Of a DNA stretch of 64,000 nucleotides, positions 41,181 through 50,654 are shown piece by piece. The stretch spans positions 1 to 64,000 of the forward strand of contig NZ_VORT01000001.1 of the NCBI RefSeq assembly GCF_007997155.1, read 5' to 3'. This DNA comes from Aequorivita antarctica. GTDB taxonomy: Bacteria; Bacteroidota; Bacteroidia; Flavobacteriales; Flavobacteriaceae. The notes below the pieces were generated by a model, which worked only from the letters and a program-made list of their open reading frames with translations, made no database searches and had not been told where the DNA came from. Each line of letters starts with the position of its first letter. Position 1 is the stretch's first letter. The position numbers were made by a program, and so were the translations under genes.

Positions 41181-44100
41181 AACTTTATTTATAACTATTT
41201 TATCCTCGTTGCTATATATAAGTATTTTTTTGGAGACCGTAAATCCCATTTCTCCTAGCGCATTTGCATAATCAGTCAATTGATCGCTATGCCATATCTT
41301 TGGGCTTCCCGTTTTATAATCAACAATAACCGCAATGTTTTCCACGCTCATATTTATTCTATCCGGTCGCAAAACCAAACCATCTTTTGTAATTATGCTC
41401 CGCTCGTTATAAACCTTATCGGTTCCGTCAAACAACTTTTTTAAATCAGTATGTTGAATGATTTGAGAAATTGTTTTCTGTAAACTTTCAAAATCTTCCT
41501 TTGGAATAATCGCGCGTTCTTTTAATTCCATCAAAACTCTTTCTGCATCTGCTTCCGTGTGTATTTGAGCCATAGTATCGTGAAGTAAATTTCCTGCAGA
41601 AATAGCAGCAACTGTTTCTGTTTCCAAATAAACTTCTTCCGAAGAAACTATTTTCAATCCATGCCCTTTCGGATTGCTGGAAAGATACAGTGGTTCCATT
41701 TGGGCTACAACTTCTTTTACTTTTGAAATTTTCTCCAAATCTTTTCCGAATTCATAAATCATTTGGTCGCTATTCCACATTCCCTTTTGTTTCAGAAATT
41801 CCATAAAAAGATGGTTGTAGGTTGAAGGAATTCCGTCTTTTAATTCATTGGGCATTTCCGAAAAAACAAAGAGTTTTTCAATAGCACGCGTTAAGGTAAC
41901 GTACAACAAATTAGTATTGTCCAATTCCAACTGACTTCGATGCTCGGCGTACATTTTTTCACCAATTTCACTGTAATTTGCAATCTCTGTTTTGTAATTA
42001 ATTTGTGCTTCTTTAAAATTGAAATCTTTATTTTCCAATGGATACCAGAGTTTGTCAAACTTGCCATCATACAATTGAATATCTGCAAATGGAAAAATGA
42101 CCACAGGAAATTCCAGCCCTTTGGCTTTGTGAATGGTCATTAACTGAACCGCATTTGTTCCTTCACTGGCAGGAATTGAAGCACTTTCCTTTTTGGTTTC
42201 CCAATGGTCCATAAACGAAATTTTATCGGCCTGCGGTTGTTGCTCAAATTCATAAACCAAATCCATAAAACCGAAAAGATAAGCATCTGCAAAATCAGCA
42301 ATTTTGAATTTTTCAACACAGTATTCAAAAGCTTCGTAAAGCGAAACGGAGCGCATTTCGGCAAAGGTGAAATGAACACCATATTCCTTTAAGTTCTCAG
42401 TGAATTTCACTTCAGAAATATTTAGAAATTTGGTAAAAAAAGTATGTTTTTCGTCTGAGATTTTTAGGTGGTCATGCAATAAATCCAGTAGATTTATTTT
42501 TGCTTCATCATTTTTTGGATACAAGCAAAGCTGCAACGAAGAAACCAGCATTTGCACTAAAGTCGAGGACTGTAAAAGCAAGGTTTCCGAAGAAATTACC
42601 GGCACACCCTGTTCCATCAAAAAGGATCCAAGTGCAATGCCATCTGCTTTGCGCCGCGTTAAAATACAAATATCACTTTCCAAAAAACCTTTGCTCTTTA
42701 CATTGCGGATTGTTTCGAAAACAAGGTTTGAATATGCTTCTTCCTTTTCGTCTTTATTTTGTTTCTCGATAAATTCAAACTTTACGTAACCATCTTTTTT
42801 ATCGTTGCTCTTTTGTTTGTTACCATCCTGATACAATTTTCCGTGACCCGAATCAGCAAAATAAGAAGAAACGAAAGTGAAAAACTGGTTGTTGAAATCT
42901 ACTATTTCAGAACAACTGCGGTAATTGGTGTCCAAAGGGAATACCTCCTTTTCCCGCTGAAAAGGATTTACATTTCCGTACAAATCCATAAACTGTTCGG
43001 GCAAACCGCCACGCCAACGATAGATGGATTGTTTGGCATCACCCACTAACAAAAGGCTTCCAGAGTTTGGCTCCAGTTGTTGCGACAGCGCGTTATCAAT
43101 TAGCGGAATCAAATTCTCCCATTGTAATTTTGAGGTGTCCTGAAATTCATCAATAAAAAAGTGGCGATATTTTTCGCCCAAACGTTCGTAAATGAAAGGT
43201 GCCGGTTGGTTTTTTATTTCTTTGTTTATAAGTGAATTGAATTCTGAAATGGGCAAAATGTTTTTTTCTTCCTTTATGGTTTCTATTTCTTGGTTTACCA
43301 AATTTATTACTGAAAGCGGGGTAATATTTTTCAGCAAATTTTCAAACAAAAGCATTTGGAAAACCAAATCTTTTGATTGTTGAAAGTTTACAATAAAATT
43401 AGGTGTTAATTCATCGATTATAGCTCCAATTTCTGAAGAAATTCGTCCTGGATAAAGCGGTTTGTCGCCCATGGTTTCCTGCCATTTAGCGGTAAAATTC
43501 AGATCATATCTGCCAATTGCAAGGTTTTGAAAATGCTTGGGAAAATAACTTCCGCTGAAATCGTCAAACTGCAAGCCACTTTCTTCAATAAGCTGAAGTG
43601 TTTGCGAAGCGATGGATTTTATTTCTTCCGAAAGTTTTTTCTTTTTATGAATCAGTTGCTTTTTGAATTCGAGAAAATCTTCCAGCGATTTCTGTTTCAA
43701 AACCGAAACATGGTCCGCGTCATTTTCATCGTAAAGCAATTTGGCGGCATTGGCAATGTCTCGGGAAATGTCCCAAGATTTGTCATCGTCTGTTTTTTCC
43801 AAAGCAAAATCGAGCAATACTTTGGTTATTTCTTTATTTTCCCCGGCTTTGCTCAGTAATAAATCTACAGCCTCTGCCAATAGTTCGGGAGTGTCAAGTG
43901 TAACTTCAAAATTAGTTGCCAGTTTTAAATCGCGCGCAAATGTACGGATAAGCCGATGGTTGAATCTATCTATAGTTTCCACGCTAAACGCCGCGTAATT
44001 GTGCAATAGATTTTTAAGAATTTTCTGAGAGCGGGTTTGGATTTCTTCAAGATTCATCCCATTTTCCTCAGCAATTTTAAGCATCATCGGCAATGGTTCT

Positions 44101-44336
44101 GACACACTTTTTTCATTGCTGAAATTTACCAACGTTTCCACGATGCGCTGCTTCATTTCGGCAACTGCTTTGTTGGTAAATGTAATGGCCAAAAGGTGTT
44201 TGAAATAATCGTCGCTTTTGGCAGATAAAATTTGCTTTAGGTATTCTTTTACTAGTGTAAAAGTTTTCCCGCTTCCTGCCGCGGCATCATAAATTGAAAA
44301 GGAGGATGGTTTTTCCAAGGAATTGACATTTTGCAC
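41178..44336 (-). CDS. AddA-like UvrD-family helicase/nuclease
   Basis: 1052 residues. Superfamily 1A helicase motifs occur in order: Walker [19 protein letters not shown] (about 13-30), [16 protein letters not shown], Walker [54 protein letters not shown] and [13 protein letters not shown]. The C-terminus carries [24 protein letters not shown], a PD-(D/E)XK nuclease signature, as in AddA. The inserted region around residues 330-390 (HFFIDEF-adjacent) and the length fit AddA rather than UvrD or Rep. It probably works with the AddB-like protein encoded downstream. Confidence 0.85.
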   Translation of the reverse strand: MQNVNSLEKPSSFSIYDAAAGSGKTFTLVKEYLKQILSAKSDDYFKHLLAITFTNKAVAEMKQRIVETLVNFSNEKSVSEPLPMMLKIAEENGMNLEEIQTRSQKILKNLLHNYAAFSVETIDRFNHRLIRTFARDLKLATNFEVTLDTPELLAEAVDLLLSKAGENKEITKVLLDFALEKTDDDKSWDISRDIANAAKLLYDENDADHVSVLKQKSLEDFLEFKKQLIHKKKKLSEEIKSIASQTLQLIEESGLQFDDFSGSYFPKHFQNLAIGRYDLNFTAKWQETMGDKPLYPGRISSEIGAIIDELTPNFIVNFQQSKDLVFQMLLFENLLKNITPLSVINLVNQEIETIKEEKNILPISEFNSLINKEIKNQPAPFIYERLGEKYRHFFIDEFQDTSKLQWENLIPLIDNALSQQLEPNSGSLLLVGDAKQSIYRWRGGLPEQFMDLYGNVNPFQREKEVFPLDTNYRSCSEIVDFNNQFFTFVSSYFADSGHGKLYQDGNKQKSNDKKDGYVKFEFIEKQNKDEKEEAYSNLVFETIRNVKSKGFLESDICILTRRKADGIALGSFLMEQGVPVISSETLLLQSSTLVQMLVSSLQLCLYPKNDEAKINLLDLLHDHLKISDEKHTFFTKFLNISEVKFTENLKEYGVHFTFAEMRSVSLYEAFEYCVEKFKIADFADAYLFGFMDLVYEFEQQPQADKISFMDHWETKKESASIPASEGTNAVQLMTIHKAKGLEFPVVIFPFADIQLYDGKFDKLWYPLENKDFNFKEAQINYKTEIANYSEIGEKMYAEHRSQLELDNTNLLYVTLTRAIEKLFVFSEMPNELKDGIPSTYNHLFMEFLKQKGMWNSDQMIYEFGKDLEKISKVKEVVAQMEPLYLSSNPKGHGLKIVSSEEVYLETETVAAISAGNLLHDTMAQIHTEADAERVLMELKERAIIPKEDFESLQKTISQIIQHTDLKKLFDGTDKVYNERSIITKDGLVLRPDRINMSVENIAVIVDYKTGSPKIWHSDQLTDYANALGEMGFTVSKKILIYSNEDKIVINKV

Positions 44337-44430
44337 TAAAATAGTGTTTTTATGGCTTTACAATCAAATAAATCTATAGTAAGATAGAAATCTTATAAAA
44401 GCTATAACACTTTTAAAAACTGAGAATGTT

Positions 44431-44438
44431 TAAATTTG
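44431..44438 (+). promoter_or_regulatory. -7 promoter box of the SOD gene
   Basis: TAAATTTG fits TAnnTTTG, 39 bases before the ATG at 44478. Confidence 0.5.
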
Positions 44439-44477
44439 AGGGAATTTAGTAATAACCAGTATAAAAACGATATAATT

Positions 44478-45086
44478 ATGTCTTTCGAATTACCAAAATT
44501 ACCGTATGCTTTTGATGCATTAGAGCCAAACATCGATGCCCAAACGATGGAAATACACCACGACAAACACCACCAAGGTTATACCAACAATTTAAACGAT
44601 GCCATAAAAGGCACGGATATGGAAGGAAAAACCATTGAAAATATTTTAATTAATCTTGATATGGAAAATAAAGCCGTCCGTAACAATGGTGGTGGATTTT
44701 ACAACCACAGCCTTTTTTGGAAGGTAATGTCGCCAAACGGTGGCGGAAAACCTTCAGGTGACTTGGCCAAAGCCATTGACACTGCCTATGGAAGTTTTGA
44801 TGCTTTTAAAGAGAAATTTTCTAATGCTGCAAAAACACAATTTGGTTCTGGATGGGCTTGGCTTTGCGTTCACAAAGGTGGAAAAGTAGATGTTTGCGCT
44901 ACACCAAACCAAGACAATCCTTTGATGCCAAACGTTGGCTGCGGTGGAACTCCAATTTTAGGATTGGATGTTTGGGAGCATGCCTATTATTTAAAATATC
45001 AAAACAAGCGTCCGGACTACGTTGGTGCTTTTTGGAATATAATCAACTGGGATGAAGTCTCTGTTAACTACTCCAAGAATAAGTAG
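44478..45086 (+). CDS. sodA: Superoxide dismutase [Fe/Mn]
   Basis: 202 residues from the ATG at 44478 ([17 protein letters not shown]). Dismutates superoxide in the cytosol. Metal ligands are H27 ([12 protein letters not shown]), a histidine in [11 protein letters not shown], and the aspartate and histidine of [16 protein letters not shown]. The active-site surround GSGWAWL is present. The residue pattern ([16 protein letters not shown], and NQDNPLMPN, where glutamine sits near the metal) does not settle Fe against Mn; symbol sodB would also be acceptable. The promoter box and terminator make it monocistronic. Confidence 0.92.
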   Translation: MSFELPKLPYAFDALEPNIDAQTMEIHHDKHHQGYTNNLNDAIKGTDMEGKTIENILINLDMENKAVRNNGGGFYNHSLFWKVMSPNGGGKPSGDLAKAIDTAYGSFDAFKEKFSNAAKTQFGSGWAWLCVHKGGKVDVCATPNQDNPLMPNVGCGGTPILGLDVWEHAYYLKYQNKRPDYVGAFWNIINWDEVSVNYSKNK

Positions 45087-45110
45087 AGATTAATCAGACT
45101 ATTTCAATCT

Positions 45111-45148
45111 AAAATCCGCGGTCACTTTCAAGGCTGCGGATTTTTTTT
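45111..45148 (+). terminator. Terminator of the SOD gene
   Basis: AAAATCCGC (45111-45119) pairs with GCGGATTTT (45136-45144), then a T-run. Confidence 0.8.
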
Positions 45149-45170
45149 GGAAATATTTCAGAAAGAAAGG

Positions 45171-45430
45171 GCTCGTATAAGAATTGGAAAACGAAATTCT
45201 AACTCTGGTTGCTCGTCACCCCGAAGATTTACGGCATAAAAAAAGGCAAACGAGCGTCGGGAAAAAGAAGCGGCTCGCACAAAATTCGGAAAACGAAATT
45301 CAAACTCTGGTTGCTCGCCACCCCGAAGATTTACGGCATAAAAAAAGGCAAACTCACGTTTGCCTTTTTTTGCCCCAAATCTACCATGAACTTAACCTAC
45401 TTATGCTAATGGTATATCCAAATATAGGGC
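45171..45430. ncRNA. Tandem-repeat locus 1, candidate structured RNA
   Basis: Two tandem units of about 102 bases (45171-45272 and 45273-45386). Each starts with GGCTCG, then GGAAAACGAAATTC, AACTCTGGTTGCTCG, CACCCCGAAGATTTACGG and CATAAAAAAAGGCAAAC. The second unit ends in a perfect terminator hairpin GGCAAAC-tcac-GTTTGCC with A and T runs. The conserved tail GCCCCAAATCTACCAT...ATGGTA (45373-45416) forms a small dyad. The loci resemble each other more in layout than in sequence. RNA function is inference only. Confidence 0.45.
45348..45372. terminator. Bidirectional terminator hairpin of locus 1
   Basis: GGCAAAC (45348-45354) and GTTTGCC (45359-45365) pair perfectly, preceded by seven A and followed by seven T residues. 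Confidence 0.75.
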
Positions 45431-45657
45431 AATAAAACATTCAAAATTATGGTTTTAGATGAATTGCCTGTTTTTTCGTTGAAAAGCCTATTTTGTGATT
45501 TTTAAGTCAAAAATTCAACGTTTAAAATTAAATTTTAACACTATTTATAAGAAAACAAAATTGATCTTAACCATTAAAAACTAGTATTAGAAGATATAAT
45601 TTTAAAACCTACCGCAATTGCTTTATCTCAAAATAAAGATTAGATACTTCACAAAGT

Positions 45658-45920
45658 GGTTCGTAAGAAACTGAAAAGATAACTGAGACTCCAAGTGCTC
45701 GCCACCCCATATTTGGGGTATGAAAAAAAGCAGACCATAAGGTCAAAAAGAAGGGGGAAACGGCTCGCAAAAAAAATGAAAAAATTGCCGAGACTCCAAA
45801 TGCTCGCCACCCCAATATTTGGGGTATGAAAAAAGGCAGACCATAAGGTCTACCTTTTTTGCCCCAAATCTTACCATAGACCTAACCTACTTACGCCTTA
45901 TGGTAAGCTCAAATATAATT
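45658..45920. ncRNA. Tandem-repeat locus 2, candidate structured RNA
   Basis: Two tandem units of about 104 bases (45658-45761 and 45762-45870). Landmarks are GGTTCG/GGCTCG at the start, GAGACTCCAA(G/A)TGCTCGCCACCCC, an inner CCCC-(A)ATATTT-GGGG hairpin, ATGAAAAAA and GGCAGACCATAAGGTC. The second unit ends in a terminator with A and T runs, followed by GCCCCAAATCTTACCAT...ATGGTAAG. The tail is nearly the same as in locus 1 (45373-45430). Since purF ends at 46015 on the minus strand, this locus may also be part of its 3' untranslated region. Confidence 0.45.
45829..45860. terminator. Bidirectional terminator hairpin of locus 2
   Basis: GGCAGACC (45835-45842) and GGTCTACC (45847-45854) pair with one mismatch between an A-run and a T-run. 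Confidence 0.65.
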
Positions 45921-46014
45921 TAAGTTTAGGCACTAAAGCAGTGTTAATCAACAATTTCGATTAAGTGGATTGGGTTTCCGATAAACGGTAAGGGCTGTGT
46001 TAAAATTTAAAGAA

Positions 46015-47913
46015 TTAATAAGCGCGTTCTGGATTTCCTTCGTAAAAGTTGATGTAGGCTCGGTTCACGACCCTATTTCCACCTGCCGTAGGATAGTTTC
46101 CAGTGAAATACCAATCGCCAAGATTTTTGGGACACGCCTTGTGAAGATCATCAACAGATTGAAAGATAAGTTTCACTTTGGCTTCTATACCTTCACCGCT
46201 AATTATCTCCGCAATTTTATCTGAAATCTCTTCATCTGTAAAAGGTGCGTAAAGTTTTTTCACGTGATTAATTACTGAAACATCCTCCATTGCAACTTGT
46301 TCTTTGCATTTGTGGTAGATTTCTTCAACTATTGAGTAAGTTCCGCGGTCTTTATGAAGTTCCAAAGCCGCCTGAAAAGCAACTAAATGCTCAAGTCTGG
46401 CCATGTCTATTCCATAACAATCCGGGTAACGGATTTGCGGAGCAGATGAAACCACAACTATCTGTTTAGGGTGAAGTCTATCCAGCATTTTCAGAATACT
46501 TTTCTTTAATGTGGTTCCACGAACAATACTATCATCAATGATTACCAAATTGTCCTCAGGTCTTACAACACCATAAGTTACATCATAAACGTGTGCAACT
46601 AAATCATCACGGCTGCTATCATCTGTAATGAAAGTCCGAAGTTTTACATCTTTTATTGCAATCTTCTCCGTACGAATTTTATGGGCTTGTATTTGCTGAA
46701 GTCTCTCTGGAGTTAATCTTTCCTTTTCATTTAGGATTGCTTCGTTTTTCTGTTTGTTCAGTTCGTCCTGTGCAGCTTCCAACATTCCATAAAACGAAGT
46801 TTCGGCAGTATTCGGTATAAAGGAAAATACTGAGTTTTCAGTATCAAAATTTATTGCTTTCAAAATTTTCGGCATTATCAGCCTGCCAAGCATTTTACGC
46901 TCCTGATAGATTTCGGCATCACTTCCTCGTGAAAAATAGATGCGTTCAAAGGAACAGGATCTGCGTTCCAAAGGTGCAAGTATTTCGGTAAGTTTCATAC
47001 TTCCGTCTTTCTTGATAATAAGGGCGTGTCCAGGATCTAATTCTTTCACTTCCTCAAAAGGAACGTTGAAAACAGTTTGAATTGCTGGTCTTTCCGAAGC
47101 AACCACAATTACCTCATCATCTTGGTAATAATATGCCGGACGTATTCCTGCGGGATCACGAAGCACAAAAGAATCTCCGTGGCCCAAAAGACCTGCCATG
47201 GCATAGCCACCATCCCAATCAGCTGCAGATTTTCGAAGAATTTTCGCAACATTAAGGTGTTCGGCAATATAGGGCGAAGCTTCTTGCTTGTTAAACCCTT
47301 TTGCTTTTGCTTTTTTGTATAGTTTGCGAACAGCATCGTCCAAAAAGTGACCTATTTTTTCCATCACCGTAACGGTATCGGCCTTTTCTTTTGGATGCAT
47401 TCCAAGCTTTATAAGGTTGTCGAAAAGCTCGTTGGTGTTGGTCATATTAAAGTTTCCAGCAATAATCAGGTTGCGATGCATCCAATTGTTCTGACGAAGA
47501 AAAGGATGAACATTTTCAACACTATTTATTCCGAAAGTTCCATAGCGTACATGGCCGAGGAGCAATTCACCTATATATGGAATATTCTTTTTTTGAGCAG
47601 CAACATCGTCTTTGTATTCTGGATGGTTTGTGAATTCAAGATTTATGCGCTCGTTTATCTGTGCAAAAATATCTTGAATAGGCTGTGCTGCGTTGGAGCG
47701 AACACGACTAATATACCTTTCGCCTGGAGATACATCCAATTTAATACTGGCAAAGCCCGCACCGTCCTGTCCACGGTTATGTTGCTTTTCCATCATTAAA
47801 TACATTTTGTTTACTCCGTAAAAAGCGGTTCCGTATTTTTCCTTGTAATACTCCAAGGGCTTCAACAGTCTTACCAGTGCAATTCCACATTCGTGTTTTA
47901 ACGCGTCGCTCAT
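46015..47913 (-). CDS. purF: Amidophosphoribosyltransferase, long form
   Basis: 632 residues, longer than the usual 460-510. The class II glutamine amidotransferase domain starts with MSDALKHECGIALVRL; the catalytic cysteine would be C9 after removal of a short propeptide. Further motifs: MEKQHNRGQDGAGFA, LLLGHVRYGTFG, AGNFNMTNTNELF, DWDGGYAMAGLLGHGDSFVLRDPAGIRPAYYY. The phosphoribosyltransferase domain has NLVIIDDSIVRGTTLKKSIL and VVVSSAPQIRYPDCYGIDM. It makes phosphoribosylamine, the first step of purine synthesis. The extra length lies in an insertion before the PRPP loop and in the C-terminal 100 residues (DLHKACPKNLGDWYF). Confidence 0.85.
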   Translation of the reverse strand: MSDALKHECGIALVRLLKPLEYYKEKYGTAFYGVNKMYLMMEKQHNRGQDGAGFASIKLDVSPGERYISRVRSNAAQPIQDIFAQINERINLEFTNHPEYKDDVAAQKKNIPYIGELLLGHVRYGTFGINSVENVHPFLRQNNWMHRNLIIAGNFNMTNTNELFDNLIKLGMHPKEKADTVTVMEKIGHFLDDAVRKLYKKAKAKGFNKQEASPYIAEHLNVAKILRKSAADWDGGYAMAGLLGHGDSFVLRDPAGIRPAYYYQDDEVIVVASERPAIQTVFNVPFEEVKELDPGHALIIKKDGSMKLTEILAPLERRSCSFERIYFSRGSDAEIYQERKMLGRLIMPKILKAINFDTENSVFSFIPNTAETSFYGMLEAAQDELNKQKNEAILNEKERLTPERLQQIQAHKIRTEKIAIKDVKLRTFITDDSSRDDLVAHVYDVTYGVVRPEDNLVIIDDSIVRGTTLKKSILKMLDRLHPKQIVVVSSAPQIRYPDCYGIDMARLEHLVAFQAALELHKDRGTYSIVEEIYHKCKEQVAMEDVSVINHVKKLYAPFTDEEISDKIAEIISGEGIEAKVKLIFQSVDDLHKACPKNLGDWYFTGNYPTAGGNRVVNRAYINFYEGNPERAY

Positions 47914-47945
47914 ATTTTTCTGAAACTATATAAATGTACAAAAAA

Positions 47946-47965
47946 CGCCCTGAAATTTCAGGGCG
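47946..47965 (-). terminator. Terminator of the PfkB-family kinase gene
   Basis: CGCCCTGAAATTTCAGGGCG is a perfect palindrome 6 bases from the stop at 47971; on the minus strand a TTTTTT run follows. Confidence 0.85.
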
Positions 47966-47970
47966 CGTAT

Positions 47971-48894
47971 TTAGGTTAATTTGATATCAAATTGTGTCAG
48001 GCTTTTAAATTGCTGTATGCGCTGGTGCACTTCCTTATTTGTAAGGCTGAGCAATCTTTCTGGCCCAAATTTTTCTACACAGAACGAAGCAAGTGCAGAG
48101 CCGTTGATAATGGCATTCTTCATGTTTTCATAACTGTAATCACCGGTTCTTGCCAAATAGCCAGTAAATCCACCCGCAAAAGTATCGCCAGCGCCGGTTG
48201 GGTCAAAAACCTCACGCAAAGGCATAGCCGGAGCGAAAAACACATCGTCATCACTAAAAAGCAAAGCACCATGTTCTCCTTTTTTTATAACCACATATTT
48301 TGGTCCCATTTCCATAATTTTATGAGCAGCTTTTACCAATGAATATTCGCCGGAAAGTTGTCTTGCTTCTTCATCATTAATAGTAATCACATCTACCTTG
48401 GCAATAACTTGCATCAATTCATTCAAGGCGCTGTCCATCCAGAAATTCATAGTGTCAAGCACGATTAATTTTGGTGAATTCATCTGCTCGATAACGCCTA
48501 ATTGGACGAGAGGATGAAGATTTCCTAACATAACTACTTCAGCATCGCGATAATTTTCCGGAACTTTTGGATTGAAATCAGCAAGCACGTTCAAATCTGT
48601 TATCAAAGTGTCGCGCGTATTCATATCATTGTGATATTTTCCGCTCCAAAAAAAGGTTTTTCCGCTTTCAACAATTTCGAGTGCTGAAATATCCATCCCG
48701 TTTTCTTCGAGCATTTTAAGGTCTTCCTTTGGAAAATCACCACCAACTATCGAAACAATTGCGCCATCAACCTTAAACTGCGAAGCCGCCAAACCTATGT
48801 AGGTCGCAGCTCCACCAAGGATTTTATCGGTTTTACCAAAAGGGGTTTCAATGGCATCAAAGGCAACGGTGCCAACTATTACAAGTTTGCTCAT
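47971..48894 (-). CDS. PfkB-family carbohydrate or nucleoside kinase
   Basis: 307 residues, ribokinase fold. The opening IVGTVAFDAIETPFGKTDKILGGAATYIGL and the C-terminal signature REVFDPTGAGDTFAGGFTGYL (with the catalytic aspartate in GAGD) identify the PfkB family. The subgroup with EYSLVKAAHKIMEMGPKYVVIKKGEHGALLF resembles sugar or adenosine kinases. The substrate is not determined. Strong own terminator; purF starts 58 bases beyond its stop on the same strand. Confidence 0.87.
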   Translation of the reverse strand: MSKLVIVGTVAFDAIETPFGKTDKILGGAATYIGLAASQFKVDGAIVSIVGGDFPKEDLKMLEENGMDISALEIVESGKTFFWSGKYHNDMNTRDTLITDLNVLADFNPKVPENYRDAEVVMLGNLHPLVQLGVIEQMNSPKLIVLDTMNFWMDSALNELMQVIAKVDVITINDEEARQLSGEYSLVKAAHKIMEMGPKYVVIKKGEHGALLFSDDDVFFAPAMPLREVFDPTGAGDTFAGGFTGYLARTGDYSYENMKNAIINGSALASFCVEKFGPERLLSLTNKEVHQRIQQFKSLTQFDIKLT

Positions 48895-48915
48895 AAAGGG
48901 TTTTTAAAGAGGGTG

Positions 48916-48923
48916 CAAATTTA
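48916..48923 (-). promoter_or_regulatory. -7 promoter box of the PfkB-family gene
   Basis: On the minus strand TAAATTTG fits TAnnTTTG, 21 bases before the ATG. Confidence 0.5.
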
Positions 48924-49043
48924 ATGAATTATTTACAATTTCTAGCCTTTATGAATATGAACTAATAAACCCAAATTTTAAAAGTTGGGAAGGCCCAATA
49001 AATTAAAAAAATTGTAAATTCCGAAACTTTTAATTCCCTTTGA

Positions 49044-50636
49044 ATGAAAAACTTATGCTTCCCGATTATCGCCCTTTTGTTTTTTCATCTTACGTATTCG
49101 CAAGAAGGTGTTTCTTTTAAAGAGAACAAACAATTGTATGTAAGGGGAAATTCTATCCTTATTGGGAATAACATTTTGGGCGATCATCCCACGGAACCTT
49201 TGATGGATATTAGCATTCCCAACGATGTTGTGAAAATGAAATATATAGATATAGATGCAGATGAAACGACATTCAGTTCTAGTGAAGCCACAATAAAAAA
49301 TGTTCTTGGAAAACCAAAAATTGCACACGCCGCACTTTATTGGTGCGGATTATATCCTTCTGAAAAAGGAGCATTGCGGAAATCTGGCAATAAAATGATC
49401 CACGTGGGTCGCGGTGATAGAGATGGAGCGATAAATTCGATACTATTCAAAACCCCAAATGGAAGTTATGAAGCCTTAAGCGGAAAAGTAATTTTTGACA
49501 GCTACGACACTGAGGTTTTCACTACCAATTCACCCTATGTTTGCTATGCCGATGTTACAACAAAACTCCAAAGTCTTGCAATTCTTAACGGCACTTATAC
49601 CGTTGCAAACATTAAAGCTACCGAAGGTGAAATTTCAGGCGGCGGCTCTGCGGGTTGGCTTCTATATGTTGTTTATGAAGATCCTTCGGAAAGTCCGAAA
49701 TATTTCACAACCTATAATGGTCTGGTAGAAGTGAACAAAGAAGCTGTGGAGATAAACTTCAAAGGTTTTAAAAGCAAAGAAGAGGGAATCGTTACCACTA
49801 CAATTGCTCTCGGAGCTATGGAAGGCGATCGAAAAATAAAAACGGATGAGTTTTCAATATTCGATAAAAAAGCAGGGCGTTATAAACCTTTAAGCAACAA
49901 ACTAAGAGAAGAAAAGAACTTTTTCAATAGTTCAATTACTATGGGCGATGAATTCTTTACGGATCGAAATCCCAATAGTGCCAACACACTTGGTTTTGAT
50001 TTGTTGAAAATGGAAATCCCAAACCCAAACAATGATTTTTTTGATAATGCCACTACCCAAGCCAATCTTCAGTTTCAAGCAAAAGCAGACCGTTTTTATT
50101 TATTTTTTGTCGCGTTTGAAACTGAAATAAATAAAGATTTTTTAGAAGAAAAAATAAAACCGGTGGCGGATACAATTATTAGTACGACTCCAATTGTGGA
50201 AATTCAAGATTCAATTGAAGAAGAGCCGTCAAATGTAATTGTTGCAGCTAAAGAAAAGGAAACCAAACCCATTCAAAAAAACACTCCTGCTATTAAAAAA
50301 CCGAAAGAAAATGTAGTTCCCAAAAAACCTATTGTGCTTTCAGAAGAAGACAAAATAAAAAGAGAAGTTAGAGTTCAATCTATGTCGGTTCCTGGTTTGG
50401 CTTCTGGGTATTATCTTGTTACAAATGTTTTCTCTGTATCTGCAAATGCCACAAAGTGGTCACAGTTCTTAACGGAAAAAAGCTACAGCCCACAAACTTT
50501 TATCAATTCCAGAAACAACTGGAATTACGTTTATGTTGCAAATAACAATGCCTTAATGCCAGTATACGAAAAATGGAAACAGTATAAAGGCTTTGAATAT
50601 TTTAAAGAAATTTGGATTATGAAAATTAATCTTTAG
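49044..50636 (+). CDS. Exported protein with a SPOR-like C-terminus, uncharacterised
   Basis: 530 residues. A signal peptide (MKNLCFPIIALLFFHLTYSQ) precedes an N-terminal domain of about 350 residues that I do not recognise (motifs LYWCGLYPSEKGALRKSG, GGGSAGWLLYVVYEDP, GFDLLKMEIPNP). A proline/lysine/glutamate-rich linker follows (about 370-440, KEKETKPIQKNTPAIKKPKE). The last 80 residues (SGYYLVTNVFSVSANATKWSQFL...FINSRNNWNYVYVANN...YEKWKQYKGFEYFKEIWIMKI) have the length and pattern of a SPOR peptidoglycan-binding domain. It may sit at the cell wall or septum. Single gene. Confidence 0.65.
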   Translation: MKNLCFPIIALLFFHLTYSQEGVSFKENKQLYVRGNSILIGNNILGDHPTEPLMDISIPNDVVKMKYIDIDADETTFSSSEATIKNVLGKPKIAHAALYWCGLYPSEKGALRKSGNKMIHVGRGDRDGAINSILFKTPNGSYEALSGKVIFDSYDTEVFTTNSPYVCYADVTTKLQSLAILNGTYTVANIKATEGEISGGGSAGWLLYVVYEDPSESPKYFTTYNGLVEVNKEAVEINFKGFKSKEEGIVTTTIALGAMEGDRKIKTDEFSIFDKKAGRYKPLSNKLREEKNFFNSSITMGDEFFTDRNPNSANTLGFDLLKMEIPNPNNDFFDNATTQANLQFQAKADRFYLFFVAFETEINKDFLEEKIKPVADTIISTTPIVEIQDSIEEEPSNVIVAAKEKETKPIQKNTPAIKKPKENVVPKKPIVLSEEDKIKREVRVQSMSVPGLASGYYLVTNVFSVSANATKWSQFLTEKSYSPQTFINSRNNWNYVYVANNNALMPVYEKWKQYKGFEYFKEIWIMKINL

Positions 50637-50654
50637 AACTGGCAACTGATAGAA

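Larger units (their letters stand above)
45149..46014. other. Non-coding stretch between SOD and purF with twin repeat loci
   Basis: The gap from the SOD terminator to the purF stop carries two repeat loci (45171-45430 and 45658-45920). Outside these no coding frame is convincing; the remaining bases (45431-45657 and 45921-46014) are AT-rich with no motif that I can name. Short open frames that cross the repeats have repeated peptides but no start signal and are judged spurious. Confidence 0.7.

Noticed and set aside
45184-45435. 83-residue frame across repeat locus 1 with a repeated peptide
   Set aside because: The peptide repeat follows from the DNA repeat. Two frames are open at once, no promoter or start context is seen, and locus 2 does not keep an equivalent frame.
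45609-45815. 68-residue minus-strand frame across repeat locus 2
   Set aside because: The frame is set by the repeat units and is not conserved in locus 1.
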